From Facklamia sp050409585 (lineage in GTDB: Bacteria; Bacillota; Bacilli; Lactobacillales; Aerococcaceae): a DNA stretch of 64,000 nt. A program made the position numbers and the translations under genes. Position 1 is the stretch's first letter, and each line of letters starts with the position of its first letter. Below the pieces are notes generated by a model. It was not told where the DNA came from. It did not search any database and saw nothing but the letters and a program-made list of their open reading frames with translations. Location of the stretch: NCBI RefSeq assembly GCF_050409585.1, contig NZ_JBNUPE010000008.1, positions 24,099 to 88,098 on the forward strand, given 5' to 3'. Below, in pieces: positions 1 through 8,024 of the stretch.

Positions 1-29
1 AAATAATAAATAAAAAAGGATGTGGAAGC

Positions 30-1733
30 ATGAAATTCAATGAATTCGAATATAAAAGACCAGATATGTCTCTTTTAAAACAGTCATTCCAACAGCAAAT
101 TGAGGGAATCAAAAAAGCTGAATCGGCTGAGGATGCACTTGCAGCGGTTAAGGCCATTCAAGACATTCAAAGAGATATTGAAACGAATTCAACATTAACT
201 TCAATTCGTCATTCAGTGGATACCCGTGATCAATTCTATTCAGATGAAACGGATTTCTGGGATGAAAACTCACCCCTTATTAGTGAGTGGGAAAGTGACT
301 ATTATCGAGCCACACTTGGCTCACCTTATCGTAAAGAATTAGAAGAAGAACTACCTCACACTTTCTTTAAGTTAGCAGAAAATCATTTGAAAATCTTTTC
401 TCCAGAAATTATACCGCTATTACAAAAGGAAAATCGCTTGGTATCAGAGTATGGTAAGTTAAAAGCTTCTGCTGAAATTGAGTATAAAGGTGAAATTTAT
501 AACTTATCAAGTATTGGCGCCTTTACTCAAGATGCTGATCGAAAAGTACGTAAAGAAACTTCTGAGTTAATTACTGATTGGTATTTAGAACGCCAAGATG
601 AGTTTGATCGTATTTATGATCAATTAGTTAAAACGCGTCACGAAATTGCAACAAAGCTAGGTTTTAAAGATTTTGTTGAAGTGGGTTATGCGCGTATGGC
701 ACGTTTAGACTATGACCGTAAGGACGTTGAAGTCTATCGCAAAGAAGTGCAAAAACATGTCGTACCTTTAGCTGAGAAACTATTTGAACGTCAGCGTGAA
801 CGTCTAGGTTTGGATAAGCTAGCCTTTTATGACTTAGGTCTAACTTTCCCTACAGGCAATGCCAAACCTGAAGGAAGTCCAGAAGAGATTGTTGCTAAAG
901 GTGTTGAAATGTACCATGAATTATCACCAGAAACAGGTGAGTTCATTGACTTATTAATTGAATACGATGTTTTAGATTTAGAGTCTAAACCAGGTAAAGA
1001 TACAGGTGGTTATTGTACGTATCTACCAAATTACAAGACGCCTTATATTTTTGCCAACTTTAATGGTACATCACACGACGTTGAAGTATTGACTCACGAG
1101 GCAGGCCATGCCTTCCAAGTTTATAATTCAAGATGGATTCAAACCCCTGAAGCTGTATGGCCAACTTTAGAGTCTTGTGAGATTCATTCAATGTCAATGG
1201 AATTTTTAACTTGGCCATGGATGAAAAACTTCTTTGGTGATAGCATTGAGAAGTTTAAGTATCAACATTTAGCTGGAGCTGTTCAATTTATTCCTTATGG
1301 TGTTTGTGTGGACCACTTCCAACATGAAGTATATGAAAATCCAAACATGACACCAGAAGAACGTCGTCAAACTTGGAGAAAATTAGAAAAAATTTACAAC
1401 CCTTGGATTGATTACCAAGGCAATGAGTTCTATGAAAATGGAGGCTGGTGGTTCAAACAATTGCACATCTTCACTATGCCTTTCTATTATATTGATTATA
1501 CTTTGGCTCAAGTATGTGCTTTCCAATTCTGGAAACGTAGCCAAGTAGATCATGATCCAAAAGCTTGGGAAGATTATTTGAATATTTGTAAGGTTGGGGG
1601 AACTCAGACTTTCACAGAAATTATTGCAACAGGGAACTTGAAGTCACCATTTGAACCTGGCAATCTTGCGGATACTTTAGCAAGTATAGAGGCTTACCTC
1701 GACCAAGTCGATGAAGAAACTTTAAGAAAATAA
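30..1733 (+). CDS. M3 family oligoendopeptidase
   Basis: Zinc metallopeptidase of family M3 (oligoendopeptidase F-like), expected to be cytoplasmic and to cleave short peptides. The zinc-binding HEAGH is at residues 356-360, with the third ligand glutamate expected in the ESCEIHSMSME stretch about 25 residues later. At 567 aa it fits the shorter M3B oligoendopeptidases rather than classical PepF (about 600 aa), and a second, PepF-like paralogue lies at 36593-38407. The start is the ATG at 30, preceded by an AAAGGATGTGG-type ribosome site. The next gene begins 25 bp downstream and may be cotranscribed. The exact peptide specificity cannot be read from the sequence. Confidence 0.93.
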   Translation: MKFNEFEYKRPDMSLLKQSFQQQIEGIKKAESAEDALAAVKAIQDIQRDIETNSTLTSIRHSVDTRDQFYSDETDFWDENSPLISEWESDYYRATLGSPYRKELEEELPHTFFKLAENHLKIFSPEIIPLLQKENRLVSEYGKLKASAEIEYKGEIYNLSSIGAFTQDADRKVRKETSELITDWYLERQDEFDRIYDQLVKTRHEIATKLGFKDFVEVGYARMARLDYDRKDVEVYRKEVQKHVVPLAEKLFERQRERLGLDKLAFYDLGLTFPTGNAKPEGSPEEIVAKGVEMYHELSPETGEFIDLLIEYDVLDLESKPGKDTGGYCTYLPNYKTPYIFANFNGTSHDVEVLTHEAGHAFQVYNSRWIQTPEAVWPTLESCEIHSMSMEFLTWPWMKNFFGDSIEKFKYQHLAGAVQFIPYGVCVDHFQHEVYENPNMTPEERRQTWRKLEKIYNPWIDYQGNEFYENGGWWFKQLHIFTMPFYYIDYTLAQVCAFQFWKRSQVDHDPKAWEDYLNICKVGGTQTFTEIIATGNLKSPFEPGNLADTLASIEAYLDQVDEETLRK

Positions 1734-1758
1734 TGGTGATCCTAAAGGAGCGTTTGTC

Positions 1759-2769
1759 ATGTTGAACTATGCGACGATCGGTAGCTCATGGATTACTGAG
1801 CAAATGATGAATGCGGCTCGGTTAACACAGCGTTACCATCTCACAGCGGTTTATTCACGTTATCTTGACTCGGCTAAACAGCTTGCACAAAAACATGATG
1901 CCGATTATTTTACCAATGAATTAAATAATATTCTCTATGATCCTAAAATCGAAGTGATTTATATCGCTAGTCCTAACTCCTTTCATTTTCAGCAGGCTAT
2001 CCAAGCTGTAAAAGCAAAAAAGCATGTAATTATTGAAAAACCTATGGTAACCTCCTCGGCTCAATGGCATGAGCTCTATTCACTCGCTGACGAAGTCGGA
2101 GTTTATGTATTTGAAGCGGCAATGCACTATCATAGTCGAAATTATAGTCGTTTGAAGCCTTTAATTAAACATAAAATGAAAGAGTTGGACAGTCCTTTAT
2201 ATGGTGCTAACTTTAATATGGGACAATACTCTTCTCGCTATGAAACTTACTTAGAATCCAAAGAAAAGGGTTGGCAAGTTCCGAATGTTTTTAATGCTGA
2301 TTTTCATGGTGGTTCCTTGATGGATTTAGGTGTCTATCCTTTATACATAGCGCTCGACTTATTTGGTCTTCCTGAATCTGTTTACTATCATGCGATAGAT
2401 GATGGACGACAAGTTGATTTGTTTGGTACAGTCATTTTAAAGTATGCTCAAACACAAGTTTCAATCTTTTTGTCCAAGACTGTTCATTCTTTGATGCCGA
2501 GTGAAATTTATATTGGCCAAGAAACTTTTATCATTAATGATATCTCACGCTTAACCAAGGTGAGTTTAGTTAACACAGAGGGTAAGAAGGCCCAAATCAT
2601 AGATTATTTACCAGCTAATCCAATGTTTGATGAGTTATTAAGCTTTTCAGATATGATCCTTGAAGAAAAAACAATTCATCAAGAAATATTGTATGAGAAC
2701 TGGAGACAATTATCCTTGCAAGTGGTTCAAGTTCTTGAGTTATTACGTCAGTCAGCTAAACTATTATAA
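1759..2769 (+). CDS. Gfo/Idh/MocA family oxidoreductase
   Basis: NAD(P)-dependent oxidoreductase of the Gfo/Idh/MocA family (336 aa). It has an N-terminal Rossmann fold followed by the family's alpha/beta substrate domain. The SPNSFH stretch (71-76) and EKP (93-95) match the cofactor and catalytic signatures of the family. The usual glycine-rich loop is unusual here, reading GSSWI at 8-12 instead of GxGxxA, so cofactor binding may be modified. A good AAAGGAG precedes the ATG. It lies between a peptidase and an RNA helicase, so context does not reveal the substrate. A strong hairpin terminator follows at once. Confidence 0.88.
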   Translation: MLNYATIGSSWITEQMMNAARLTQRYHLTAVYSRYLDSAKQLAQKHDADYFTNELNNILYDPKIEVIYIASPNSFHFQQAIQAVKAKKHVIIEKPMVTSSAQWHELYSLADEVGVYVFEAAMHYHSRNYSRLKPLIKHKMKELDSPLYGANFNMGQYSSRYETYLESKEKGWQVPNVFNADFHGGSLMDLGVYPLYIALDLFGLPESVYYHAIDDGRQVDLFGTVILKYAQTQVSIFLSKTVHSLMPSEIYIGQETFIINDISRLTKVSLVNTEGKKAQIIDYLPANPMFDELLSFSDMILEEKTIHQEILYENWRQLSLQVVQVLELLRQSAKLL

Positions 2770-2776
2770 GACCCTT

Positions 2777-2812
2777 GAACGGTTAGAAGTCAATGACTTT
2801 TAGCCGTTCTTT
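2777..2812 (+). terminator. Rho-independent terminator after the Gfo/Idh gene
   Basis: Near-perfect 16-bp inverted repeat (GAACGGTTAGAAGTCA against TGACTTTTAGCCGTTC, two G-U pairs) followed by a short T run. It ends the peptidase/oxidoreductase unit before the helicase gene. Confidence 0.7.
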
Positions 2813-2830
2813 CATGAAGAAGGAGATTGT

Positions 2831-4099
2831 ATGAAGGAATTATCAAATACACAATTAAAAAAACACTGGCAAGAAAAACATTTTTCCGAGGCAACACCTA
2901 TTCAAAAACAAGTCTATCCCTACCTTAAAAATGAAGAGCCGGTTGTAGCTATTTCGCCAACTGGTACGGGAAAAACACTGGCCTATTTGCTTCCTATCCT
3001 AGAAAAGATTGAAGTAAACCAACATCTACAAGCCATCATATTTGCCCCTACTCAAGAATTAGCTCAGCAGATTTTTTTAGTGGTGGATGAATGGAGCCGA
3101 TTACTTGGAATGACTTCTATGAGTATTGTTGGCGGTGCTAATGTCAAAAGACAAATTGAAAAATTAAAAAATAAACCGGAGCTTATTGTGGCAACTCCTG
3201 GACGTTTTAATGAGTTACTAAAGCAAACATCTAAACTGAAGGTTCACACGGTTAAATGGATTGTCTATGATGAAGCAGACTATCTTTTTTCAAAAGGTGA
3301 GCAGCAAATAGCAGACATTGAAATGATTGAGAAACGCCTCATGAGAGATATTAAACGCTATTATTTTTCAGCTACTAAAAGTAAAGATTTTCTTGATTAT
3401 TTACAAGCAAAAAATTATGAATATGATCGTTTAGAAATTTCAATGCATTCAGCCAATATGCAAACTGAACATTTGTACCTAGAAGTTAACAATCGACAAA
3501 AAACAAATATGTTAAAACGTTTGGCTCAAATTGAAAGCATGCAAGCGATTGTCTTTTTTGATCAAATTAGTGAGTTAGAAAGAGCTGCTGCAAAAATGAT
3601 TTTTGAAAATTTATCCATATCTGTACTTCATAGTCAATTAACCAATCGAGAAAGACAAATGGCCTTAGAACAGTTTAGACAGCAAAAAACAATCTATTTA
3701 TTAACGACGGATTTAGCTTCTAGAGGACTTGATATAGAAGGAATACCTTATGTTATTCATTATCATCCAGCACGAGATGTGCGGACTTATTATCATCGTT
3801 CAGGAAGAACTGGACGCATGGGGAATGAGGGATGTGCCATTTCACTGGTCAATCAACAAGAAGCTATAGACCTAAAAAATATGCTTGATGACAGTAGTAT
3901 TCACTTAGAAGAAAGAGTACTTTATGATCGTAAATTATTAAATGAATGGCCTGAGGAGGAAGAAATAAAACGGTCTAGTAAACGAATAACCAAGAGTAAA
4001 TCACATCCAAAAAAACCAAAAACAGCAGTCAAAGCTAAAAAGAAAAATCGTAAGCGTAATACTAAAAACATTGGGAAACCGCGCAAAAGGGAAAAATAA
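2831..4099 (+). CDS. DEAD-box ATP-dependent RNA helicase (CshB-like)
   Basis: ATP-dependent RNA helicase of the DEAD-box family, 422 aa. Visible motifs in order are a Q motif (ATPIQ, 21-25), Walker A (SPTGTGKT, 42-49), PTQELAQQ (motif Ia), GG, TPGR, DEAD (147-150), SAT (180-182), the C-terminal lobe DLASRGLDIEG and HRSGRTGRMG. The last about 50 residues are a strongly basic Lys/Arg-rich tail that probably binds RNA non-specifically. Length and tail resemble CshB-type helicases of Firmicutes, which act in ribosome assembly, mRNA decay or cold adaptation. Assignment to that subgroup is an inference. GAAGGAGA precedes the ATG at good spacing. Confidence 0.93.
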   Translation: MKELSNTQLKKHWQEKHFSEATPIQKQVYPYLKNEEPVVAISPTGTGKTLAYLLPILEKIEVNQHLQAIIFAPTQELAQQIFLVVDEWSRLLGMTSMSIVGGANVKRQIEKLKNKPELIVATPGRFNELLKQTSKLKVHTVKWIVYDEADYLFSKGEQQIADIEMIEKRLMRDIKRYYFSATKSKDFLDYLQAKNYEYDRLEISMHSANMQTEHLYLEVNNRQKTNMLKRLAQIESMQAIVFFDQISELERAAAKMIFENLSISVLHSQLTNRERQMALEQFRQQKTIYLLTTDLASRGLDIEGIPYVIHYHPARDVRTYYHRSGRTGRMGNEGCAISLVNQQEAIDLKNMLDDSSIHLEERVLYDRKLLNEWPEEEEIKRSSKRITKSKSHPKKPKTAVKAKKKNRKRNTKNIGKPRKREK

Positions 4100-4196
4100 A
4101 AGCTTTACCTAAATTTTACAATAAATTTACAGTATCTTTTTATCATTGAGTTATAATAATTATTAAGATAGGACATTAAGGTAAAGGAGAAGTGAA

Positions 4197-5348
4197 ATGA
4201 GAATTTTAATAGCAACAGAAACATTTGTACCTGCTACAGATGGTATCTGTACACGCCTTGCTCATATGACAGTTGCTATGAAGGACTTGGGTCATGAAAT
4301 AATTGTCGTATCACCTGATTTAGGAATTACTGAGTATAAGGGTGTAGAAGTGATACCGATGGATTCTTTTAACTTTCCTTTATACAAATCACGTCCTTGG
4401 GGTTTACCTTCTCGCAAAATGAAAACAATTATTCAAAATTTTAAACCTGATATTATTCATGCAGTCAATCCATTTTTCATGGTAACTTCTGCTGTTAAAT
4501 ATGCTAAGCAATTGGGAATTCCTTTATTAGCTTCCTACCATACACACTTGCCTGATTATCTTGATTCCTATAATTTACCGCTCTTGAAACCAATTCTATG
4601 GGATTATATTCGCTTTTGGCATAATGACGCTGATTTAAATGTTACTGTTTCAGAAAGTTTAAAAGTAGAATTAATCCAACAGGGGATAGCTGCTGAAGGA
4701 GTTATGCCGCGTGGTATTGACCTTAAAAAGAGGCATCCTAAGTTTTTTGATCAGAATTTATATAACAAATGGACTTTTGGATTAGATAATCAAAAACTAC
4801 TAGTCTATGTTGGACGACTTGCTGCTGAAAAAGATTTAGATCATTTATTACCAATCTTTTCTTACCGAGAGGATATCTGTTTAGCAATTGTTGGGGATGG
4901 TCCAGAGCGCCAACATTTAGAAGAATTATTTACAGGCACAAAAACGACCTTCACTGGCTTTTTAACTGGAGAAGACTTGTCTAAGGCATATGCAACAGGA
5001 GACGCCTTTATATTCCCATCTGTTTCAGAAACTTTTGGCTTAGTTATTTCAGAATCGATGGCTTCAGGAGTTCCGGTAATCGCTGCTGAAAATGGTCCTA
5101 CCCTAGAACAAATTACTCCCAACCAAACAGGAATGATTTATCAATCAGGGAATATAAAGTCATTAATGGAAGCTTTAAAGATTTTAGATAATCCTTTAAA
5201 GCTTAAGAAAATGGGGTTAAGAGCCCGTCGAGAAGCTGAAAAATATTCATGGAAAAACGCCACCAGCATGCTGTTAAATTATTATGAAGAAACAATTCAT
5301 CTTAGTTCTCAAAAGCTCTCACATCTTAGTAAATTAGTAAATCAATAA
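4197..5348 (+). CDS. Glycosyltransferase family 4
   Basis: GT-B fold retaining glycosyltransferase of family GT4, 383 aa. The N-terminal acceptor lobe starts with IATETFVPATDGI, a glycine-poor loop typical of the family. The C-terminal nucleotide-sugar lobe has GRLAAEKD and the E-x7-E motif in SETFGLVISESMASGVPV. There is no signal peptide or membrane helix. AAAGGAGA sits just before the ATG, and a TATAAT at 4152-4157 is a possible -10 without a convincing -35. It stands apart from the polysaccharide cluster at 11-20 kb. It resembles diacylglycerol or PimB-like glycosyltransferases in its N-terminus, but the acceptor is unknown. Confidence 0.88.
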   Translation: MRILIATETFVPATDGICTRLAHMTVAMKDLGHEIIVVSPDLGITEYKGVEVIPMDSFNFPLYKSRPWGLPSRKMKTIIQNFKPDIIHAVNPFFMVTSAVKYAKQLGIPLLASYHTHLPDYLDSYNLPLLKPILWDYIRFWHNDADLNVTVSESLKVELIQQGIAAEGVMPRGIDLKKRHPKFFDQNLYNKWTFGLDNQKLLVYVGRLAAEKDLDHLLPIFSYREDICLAIVGDGPERQHLEELFTGTKTTFTGFLTGEDLSKAYATGDAFIFPSVSETFGLVISESMASGVPVIAAENGPTLEQITPNQTGMIYQSGNIKSLMEALKILDNPLKLKKMGLRARREAEKYSWKNATSMLLNYYEETIHLSSQKLSHLSKLVNQ

Positions 5349-5395
5349 AAGAGCAGCTCATCAAACGCTTAATAGGGTAAGGACAAAACAAAGGA

Positions 5396-5425
5396 TTCGC
5401 AAAATGTAGTAATTTGTTATATAAT
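5396..5425 (+). promoter_or_regulatory. Putative promoter of the GlsB-type gene
   Basis: TATAAT at 5420-5425 with a weak -35 match (TTCGCA, 5396-5401) at 18-bp spacing, about 30 bp upstream of the start codon. Confidence 0.4.
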
Positions 5426-5457
5426 TTATATAGAAATGAAAGAAAGAAGGTATAATT

Positions 5458-5703
5458 ATGGGACTTATTATGACTTTAATTGTTGGAGGAATCATTGGAT
5501 GGTTAGCAGGTATGGTTCTAGGTAAAGATATTCCTGGGGGAGTTATTGGAAATATCATTGCTGGTATCATCGGTTCATGGATAGGTGGTCAATTCTTCTC
5601 TAATTTTGGCCCTGTAGTATCTGGCATTGCTATTTTCCCATCATTAATTGGAGCGATTATTCTGATTGCAGTAGTATCCTTTGTCTTAAAGAAAACAAGA
5701 TAA
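5458..5703 (+). CDS. GlsB/YeaQ/YmgE family membrane protein
   Basis: Small, very hydrophobic 81-aa protein of the transglycosylase-associated (GlsB/YeaQ/YmgE) family. It has three predicted membrane segments (roughly residues 3-20, 28-48 and 54-76) rich in Gly and Ile, with the family's GGIIGWLAG start and GGVIGNI repeat-like second half, and a basic C-terminus (KKTR). Members are often stress-induced, but their molecular function is not established. AGAAAGAAGG precedes the ATG. It appears monocistronic, with its own promoter and a clear terminator. Confidence 0.9.
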   Translation: MGLIMTLIVGGIIGWLAGMVLGKDIPGGVIGNIIAGIIGSWIGGQFFSNFGPVVSGIAIFPSLIGAIILIAVVSFVLKKTR

Positions 5704-5722
5704 GTTGATTAGCTTAACACTT

Positions 5723-5750
5723 AGGCGGGTTCATTGAACCTGCCTTTTTT
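5723..5750 (+). terminator. Rho-independent terminator after the GlsB-type gene
   Basis: Inverted repeat AGGCGGGTTCA / TGAACCTGCCT followed directly by a T6 run. Confidence 0.85.
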
Positions 5751-5787
5751 CTTTATTTACTGATATTCTTATTTGGGAGGAAATGAC

Positions 5788-6579
5788 ATGGTGGAAAAAC
5801 TGACGTCTTATACTCAAACATTTAAAATAAATACTGATTGGTTTATCGATCCAGAAAATAAAAGTAATAATTTTACTAAACTATTAGAAGCTGTTCTGGA
5901 AACTTCCACAAGGCATGATCAAGTTAATCAATTTGATCAAACTGACTCTATTTTGGGGCAGGATGAAAGTTGGGTAATTACGCAAAACATCTGCATGATC
6001 AATCAACTGCCTCAATATGGTGATACGATTGAAGTTCAGACTAAGATTATTCAGGCCAACCGATTTTTATTAGAGCGGTGGTTCGAGATAAGGTCTAAAG
6101 ATCATCTTTTGTTAGAATGTCAGATGCAATTCGCGGTGATTAATTTAAAAACTAGGAAAATGGGCCGTATTGCTCATAAAAAGTTAGAAGAATTACAACT
6201 TATTGACCACCAACAAGAGGTTAAGAAAATAAAGCTTAATTTTCCTGACGATATAACTCTTTGGAAAGAAAAAGACCAAGCTATAACAAATCAAGATATT
6301 GATTTTAATCATCATGTCAATAATCTTGTTTATATAAATTGGTCCATTGGTAGTCTTCCTTCTTGGTTACAAAATAATTATGACATAAAAAACTTAGCGA
6401 TTAAGTATGGTCGAGAGTTGCTTAGAGAGCATCAAGTTAAAATTCTTACAGAGGCTAATGTCAAATTAGAGACTCAAACTGATGCTAAAAAAATAATAAC
6501 TTATCAAACTATTTATAATGCTACTAATCAGCAAGAAGCGGCTCGGATTGAAATCGAATGGCTGGAAAAAGAGCTGTAA
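5788..6579 (+). CDS. Acyl-ACP thioesterase
   Basis: Acyl-[acyl-carrier-protein] thioesterase of the FatA/bacterial TE family, 263 aa, built from two hotdog domains. It would release fatty acids from ACP in the cytoplasm. The first hotdog contains SWVITQNICMINQLPQYGDTI (the family's W-x-Lx-R/N-x-I pattern). The second opens with DFNHHVNN, the position of the catalytic Asn/His of the family. I chose the ATG at 5788, seven bases after GGGAGG (5775-5780), over an upstream TTG that overlaps the ribosome site. In Lactobacillales this enzyme sets membrane acyl-chain supply or scavenging balance. It is followed closely by map. Confidence 0.88.
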   Translation: MVEKLTSYTQTFKINTDWFIDPENKSNNFTKLLEAVLETSTRHDQVNQFDQTDSILGQDESWVITQNICMINQLPQYGDTIEVQTKIIQANRFLLERWFEIRSKDHLLLECQMQFAVINLKTRKMGRIAHKKLEELQLIDHQQEVKKIKLNFPDDITLWKEKDQAITNQDIDFNHHVNNLVYINWSIGSLPSWLQNNYDIKNLAIKYGRELLREHQVKILTEANVKLETQTDAKKIITYQTIYNATNQQEAARIEIEWLEKEL

Positions 6580-6584
6580 TTCGT

Positions 6585-6590
6585 TATAAT
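6585..6590 (+). promoter_or_regulatory. Putative -10 element for map
   Basis: A TATAAT hexamer lies just after the thioesterase stop codon. The implied transcription start near 6597 argues against the ATG at 6601 and for the ATG at 6625 as the map start. Confidence 0.35.
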
Positions 6591-6624
6591 AGATTCGATA
6601 ATGAAATTAGAAAGAAGGCTATTA

Positions 6625-7383
6625 ATGATCACACTTAAATCTGAAAGAGAAATTCAAGCCATGAAAGAATCAGGAAAAATCCTTTCTGATATTCATGTAG
6701 CATTACGGGATTTTATAAAAGCGGGGCTAACTACTAAACAAATCGATCAATTTGTTCAAAATAAAATTGAAGCAGCTGGAGCTGTCGCTGCCCAAATCGG
6801 CTACGAAGGTTATAAATTTGCTACTTGCACCAGTGTTAATGACGAGATATGTCACGGTTTCCCATCTAATCGTAGCTTAAAAGCTGGTGATATAATAAAG
6901 GTAGACTTCTGTGTAGATTTTAATGGAGCTATCTCTGATTCTTGTTGGTGTTATGCGGTAGGTAAAATTAGTCCAGAGCATAAGCGATTAATGGAGGTTA
7001 CCAAGGAAGCATTATATCGCGGGATTGAACAAGCTAGACCTGGGAATCGTATAGGGGATATTGGACATGCTATTCAAACATATGTGGAAAAAGAGGGCTT
7101 TGGTGTAGTTCGCGACTTTATTGGTCACGGTATTGGTCCTACTATCCATGAAGAACCAGCTGTTCCTCACTATGGTATAAAAGGCAAGGGACTTCGATTA
7201 AAAGAAGGTATGACAATTACCATTGAACCAATGGTAACCACAGGAGATTGGAAAATGAAGATGGATGCCAACGGTTGGACGGCCAGAACCCGAGACGGAG
7301 GATACTGTGCCCAGTACGAGCATTCATTAGCTATTGGACCAGACGGACCTATTTTATTGACTCAACAGGAAAATGAAATATAA
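6625..7383 (+). CDS. map: Type I methionine aminopeptidase
   Basis: Removes the initiator methionine from nascent proteins in the cytoplasm. It is a single M24 catalytic domain of 252 aa, the normal type I length. The visible metal and substrate residues are the His in EICHGFPS, the two Asp in VDFCVDFNGAISDS, the His in GHGIGPTIHEEP, the Glu in TIEP and the Glu in QYEHSLAIG. The strand normally reading DVG...GYYGD is divergent here (DFCVDFNGAISDSCWCY), with two cysteines. The ATG at 6625 follows AAAGAAGG (6611-6618) at good spacing and gives the canonical N-terminus; the in-frame ATG at 6601 has no ribosome site. Confidence 0.93.
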   Translation: MITLKSEREIQAMKESGKILSDIHVALRDFIKAGLTTKQIDQFVQNKIEAAGAVAAQIGYEGYKFATCTSVNDEICHGFPSNRSLKAGDIIKVDFCVDFNGAISDSCWCYAVGKISPEHKRLMEVTKEALYRGIEQARPGNRIGDIGHAIQTYVEKEGFGVVRDFIGHGIGPTIHEEPAVPHYGIKGKGLRLKEGMTITIEPMVTTGDWKMKMDANGWTARTRDGGYCAQYEHSLAIGPDGPILLTQQENEI

Positions 7384-7443
7384 TTTAATTGTTTAAAAAT
7401 AAAAACAAGGGGTTGGAACAAAAGCCCTGAATAATTAAAGAAA

Positions 7444-7480
7444 GTTCGGTAAACGGTACAATCGTTAATCGGACTTTTTC
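7444..7480 (+). terminator. Terminator-like hairpin inside the left end of the IS remnant
   Basis: Stem GTTCGGTAAACG / CGTTAATCGGAC (11 of 12 pairs, two of them G-U), 7-nt loop, then TTTTTC. It can terminate map transcripts or shield the element from read-in transcription. Confidence 0.6.
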
Positions 7481-7555
7481 TTTAACAATATAAACATAGA
7501 AAGCGTTTCCTAATATAATAGTAGGAAACACAAAACTATTTAGGAGGGGCTTTCT

Positions 7556-7918
7556 ATGTAGCAACAGTGTATTATGAATTAAACTTGCTTTCCTTTGAGA
7601 AGATCCAATACTAAGCGAGCTCTACGAGGAGCAATTCGAACAGATTCCAGAAGCAAATATTCGCCCACTTGAACTTGCCGATGGGCGACCTGTTTATCAT
7701 CCTCGTGTCTTACTTAAAGTATTGTTATTTGCTTGTTCTAAAGGCAATTTTTCAGGCCGTCGTCTCAAAAAGTATCACCGAAAAACTGCCTAGGATTTTA
7801 TTCCTCGTAAAGAAAAACACACCACTTGTCAAGCGACATCAACGGTCGCAATAGCTTTTCTAAGACCGATGTCGAGCGAATATTTATGGCCAATAATCTA
7901 CGTCAATACGCAAAGTAG
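7556..7918 (+). pseudogene. IS1182-family transposase remnant
   Basis: After AGGAGGGG there is an ATG at 7556, but the next codon is TAG. Another frame then reads LYEEQFEQIPEANIRPLELA and HPRVLLKVLLFACSKGNFSGRRL, typical of the N-terminal region of IS1182-type transposases. A further frame ends SFSKTDVERIFMANNLRQYAK before a TAG at 7916-7918. Frameshifts, stop codons and large internal deletions leave no functional product. Confidence 0.7.
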
Positions 7919-7959
7919 CGAGCCCAGATTGGAAAGTAACTTTCCAATCTGGGCTCGCT
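7917..7959. repeat. Perfect 43-bp palindrome (21-bp arms) in the IS remnant
   Basis: Arm AGCGAGCCCAGATTGGAAAG... is followed by its exact complement around a single central base. It begins at the transposase remnant's stop codon and lies just inside the right terminal repeat. It probably acts as a terminator hairpin of the element, although there is no T run. Confidence 0.8.
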
Positions 7960-8024
7960 GTAAATTTTGAGGCAAGGCTGAGCAGCCCTTTTGTTCCAGC
8001 CCCTTGTTTTTATGATTGAAGCCT

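Larger units (their letters stand above)
7401..8011. mobile_element. Decayed IS1182-like insertion sequence remnant
   Basis: About 610 bp bounded by terminal inverted repeats: the left end (7401-7424) and the complement of the right end (7988-8011) match over 24 bases with one mismatch (AAAAACAAGGGGTTGG versus ...GGGGCTGG). Inside are fragments of a transposase in more than one frame. An intact IS1182-family element would be about 1.6-1.9 kb, so most of the gene is deleted. The family assignment rests on the N-terminal fragment and is an inference. It lies between map and the convergent glycosyltransferase gene, disrupting neither. Confidence 0.7.

Noticed and set aside
7669..7854. 61-aa ORF in the IS remnant
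   Set aside because: It is an alternate frame crossing the transposase remnant; the protein-like reading lies in another frame and is broken.
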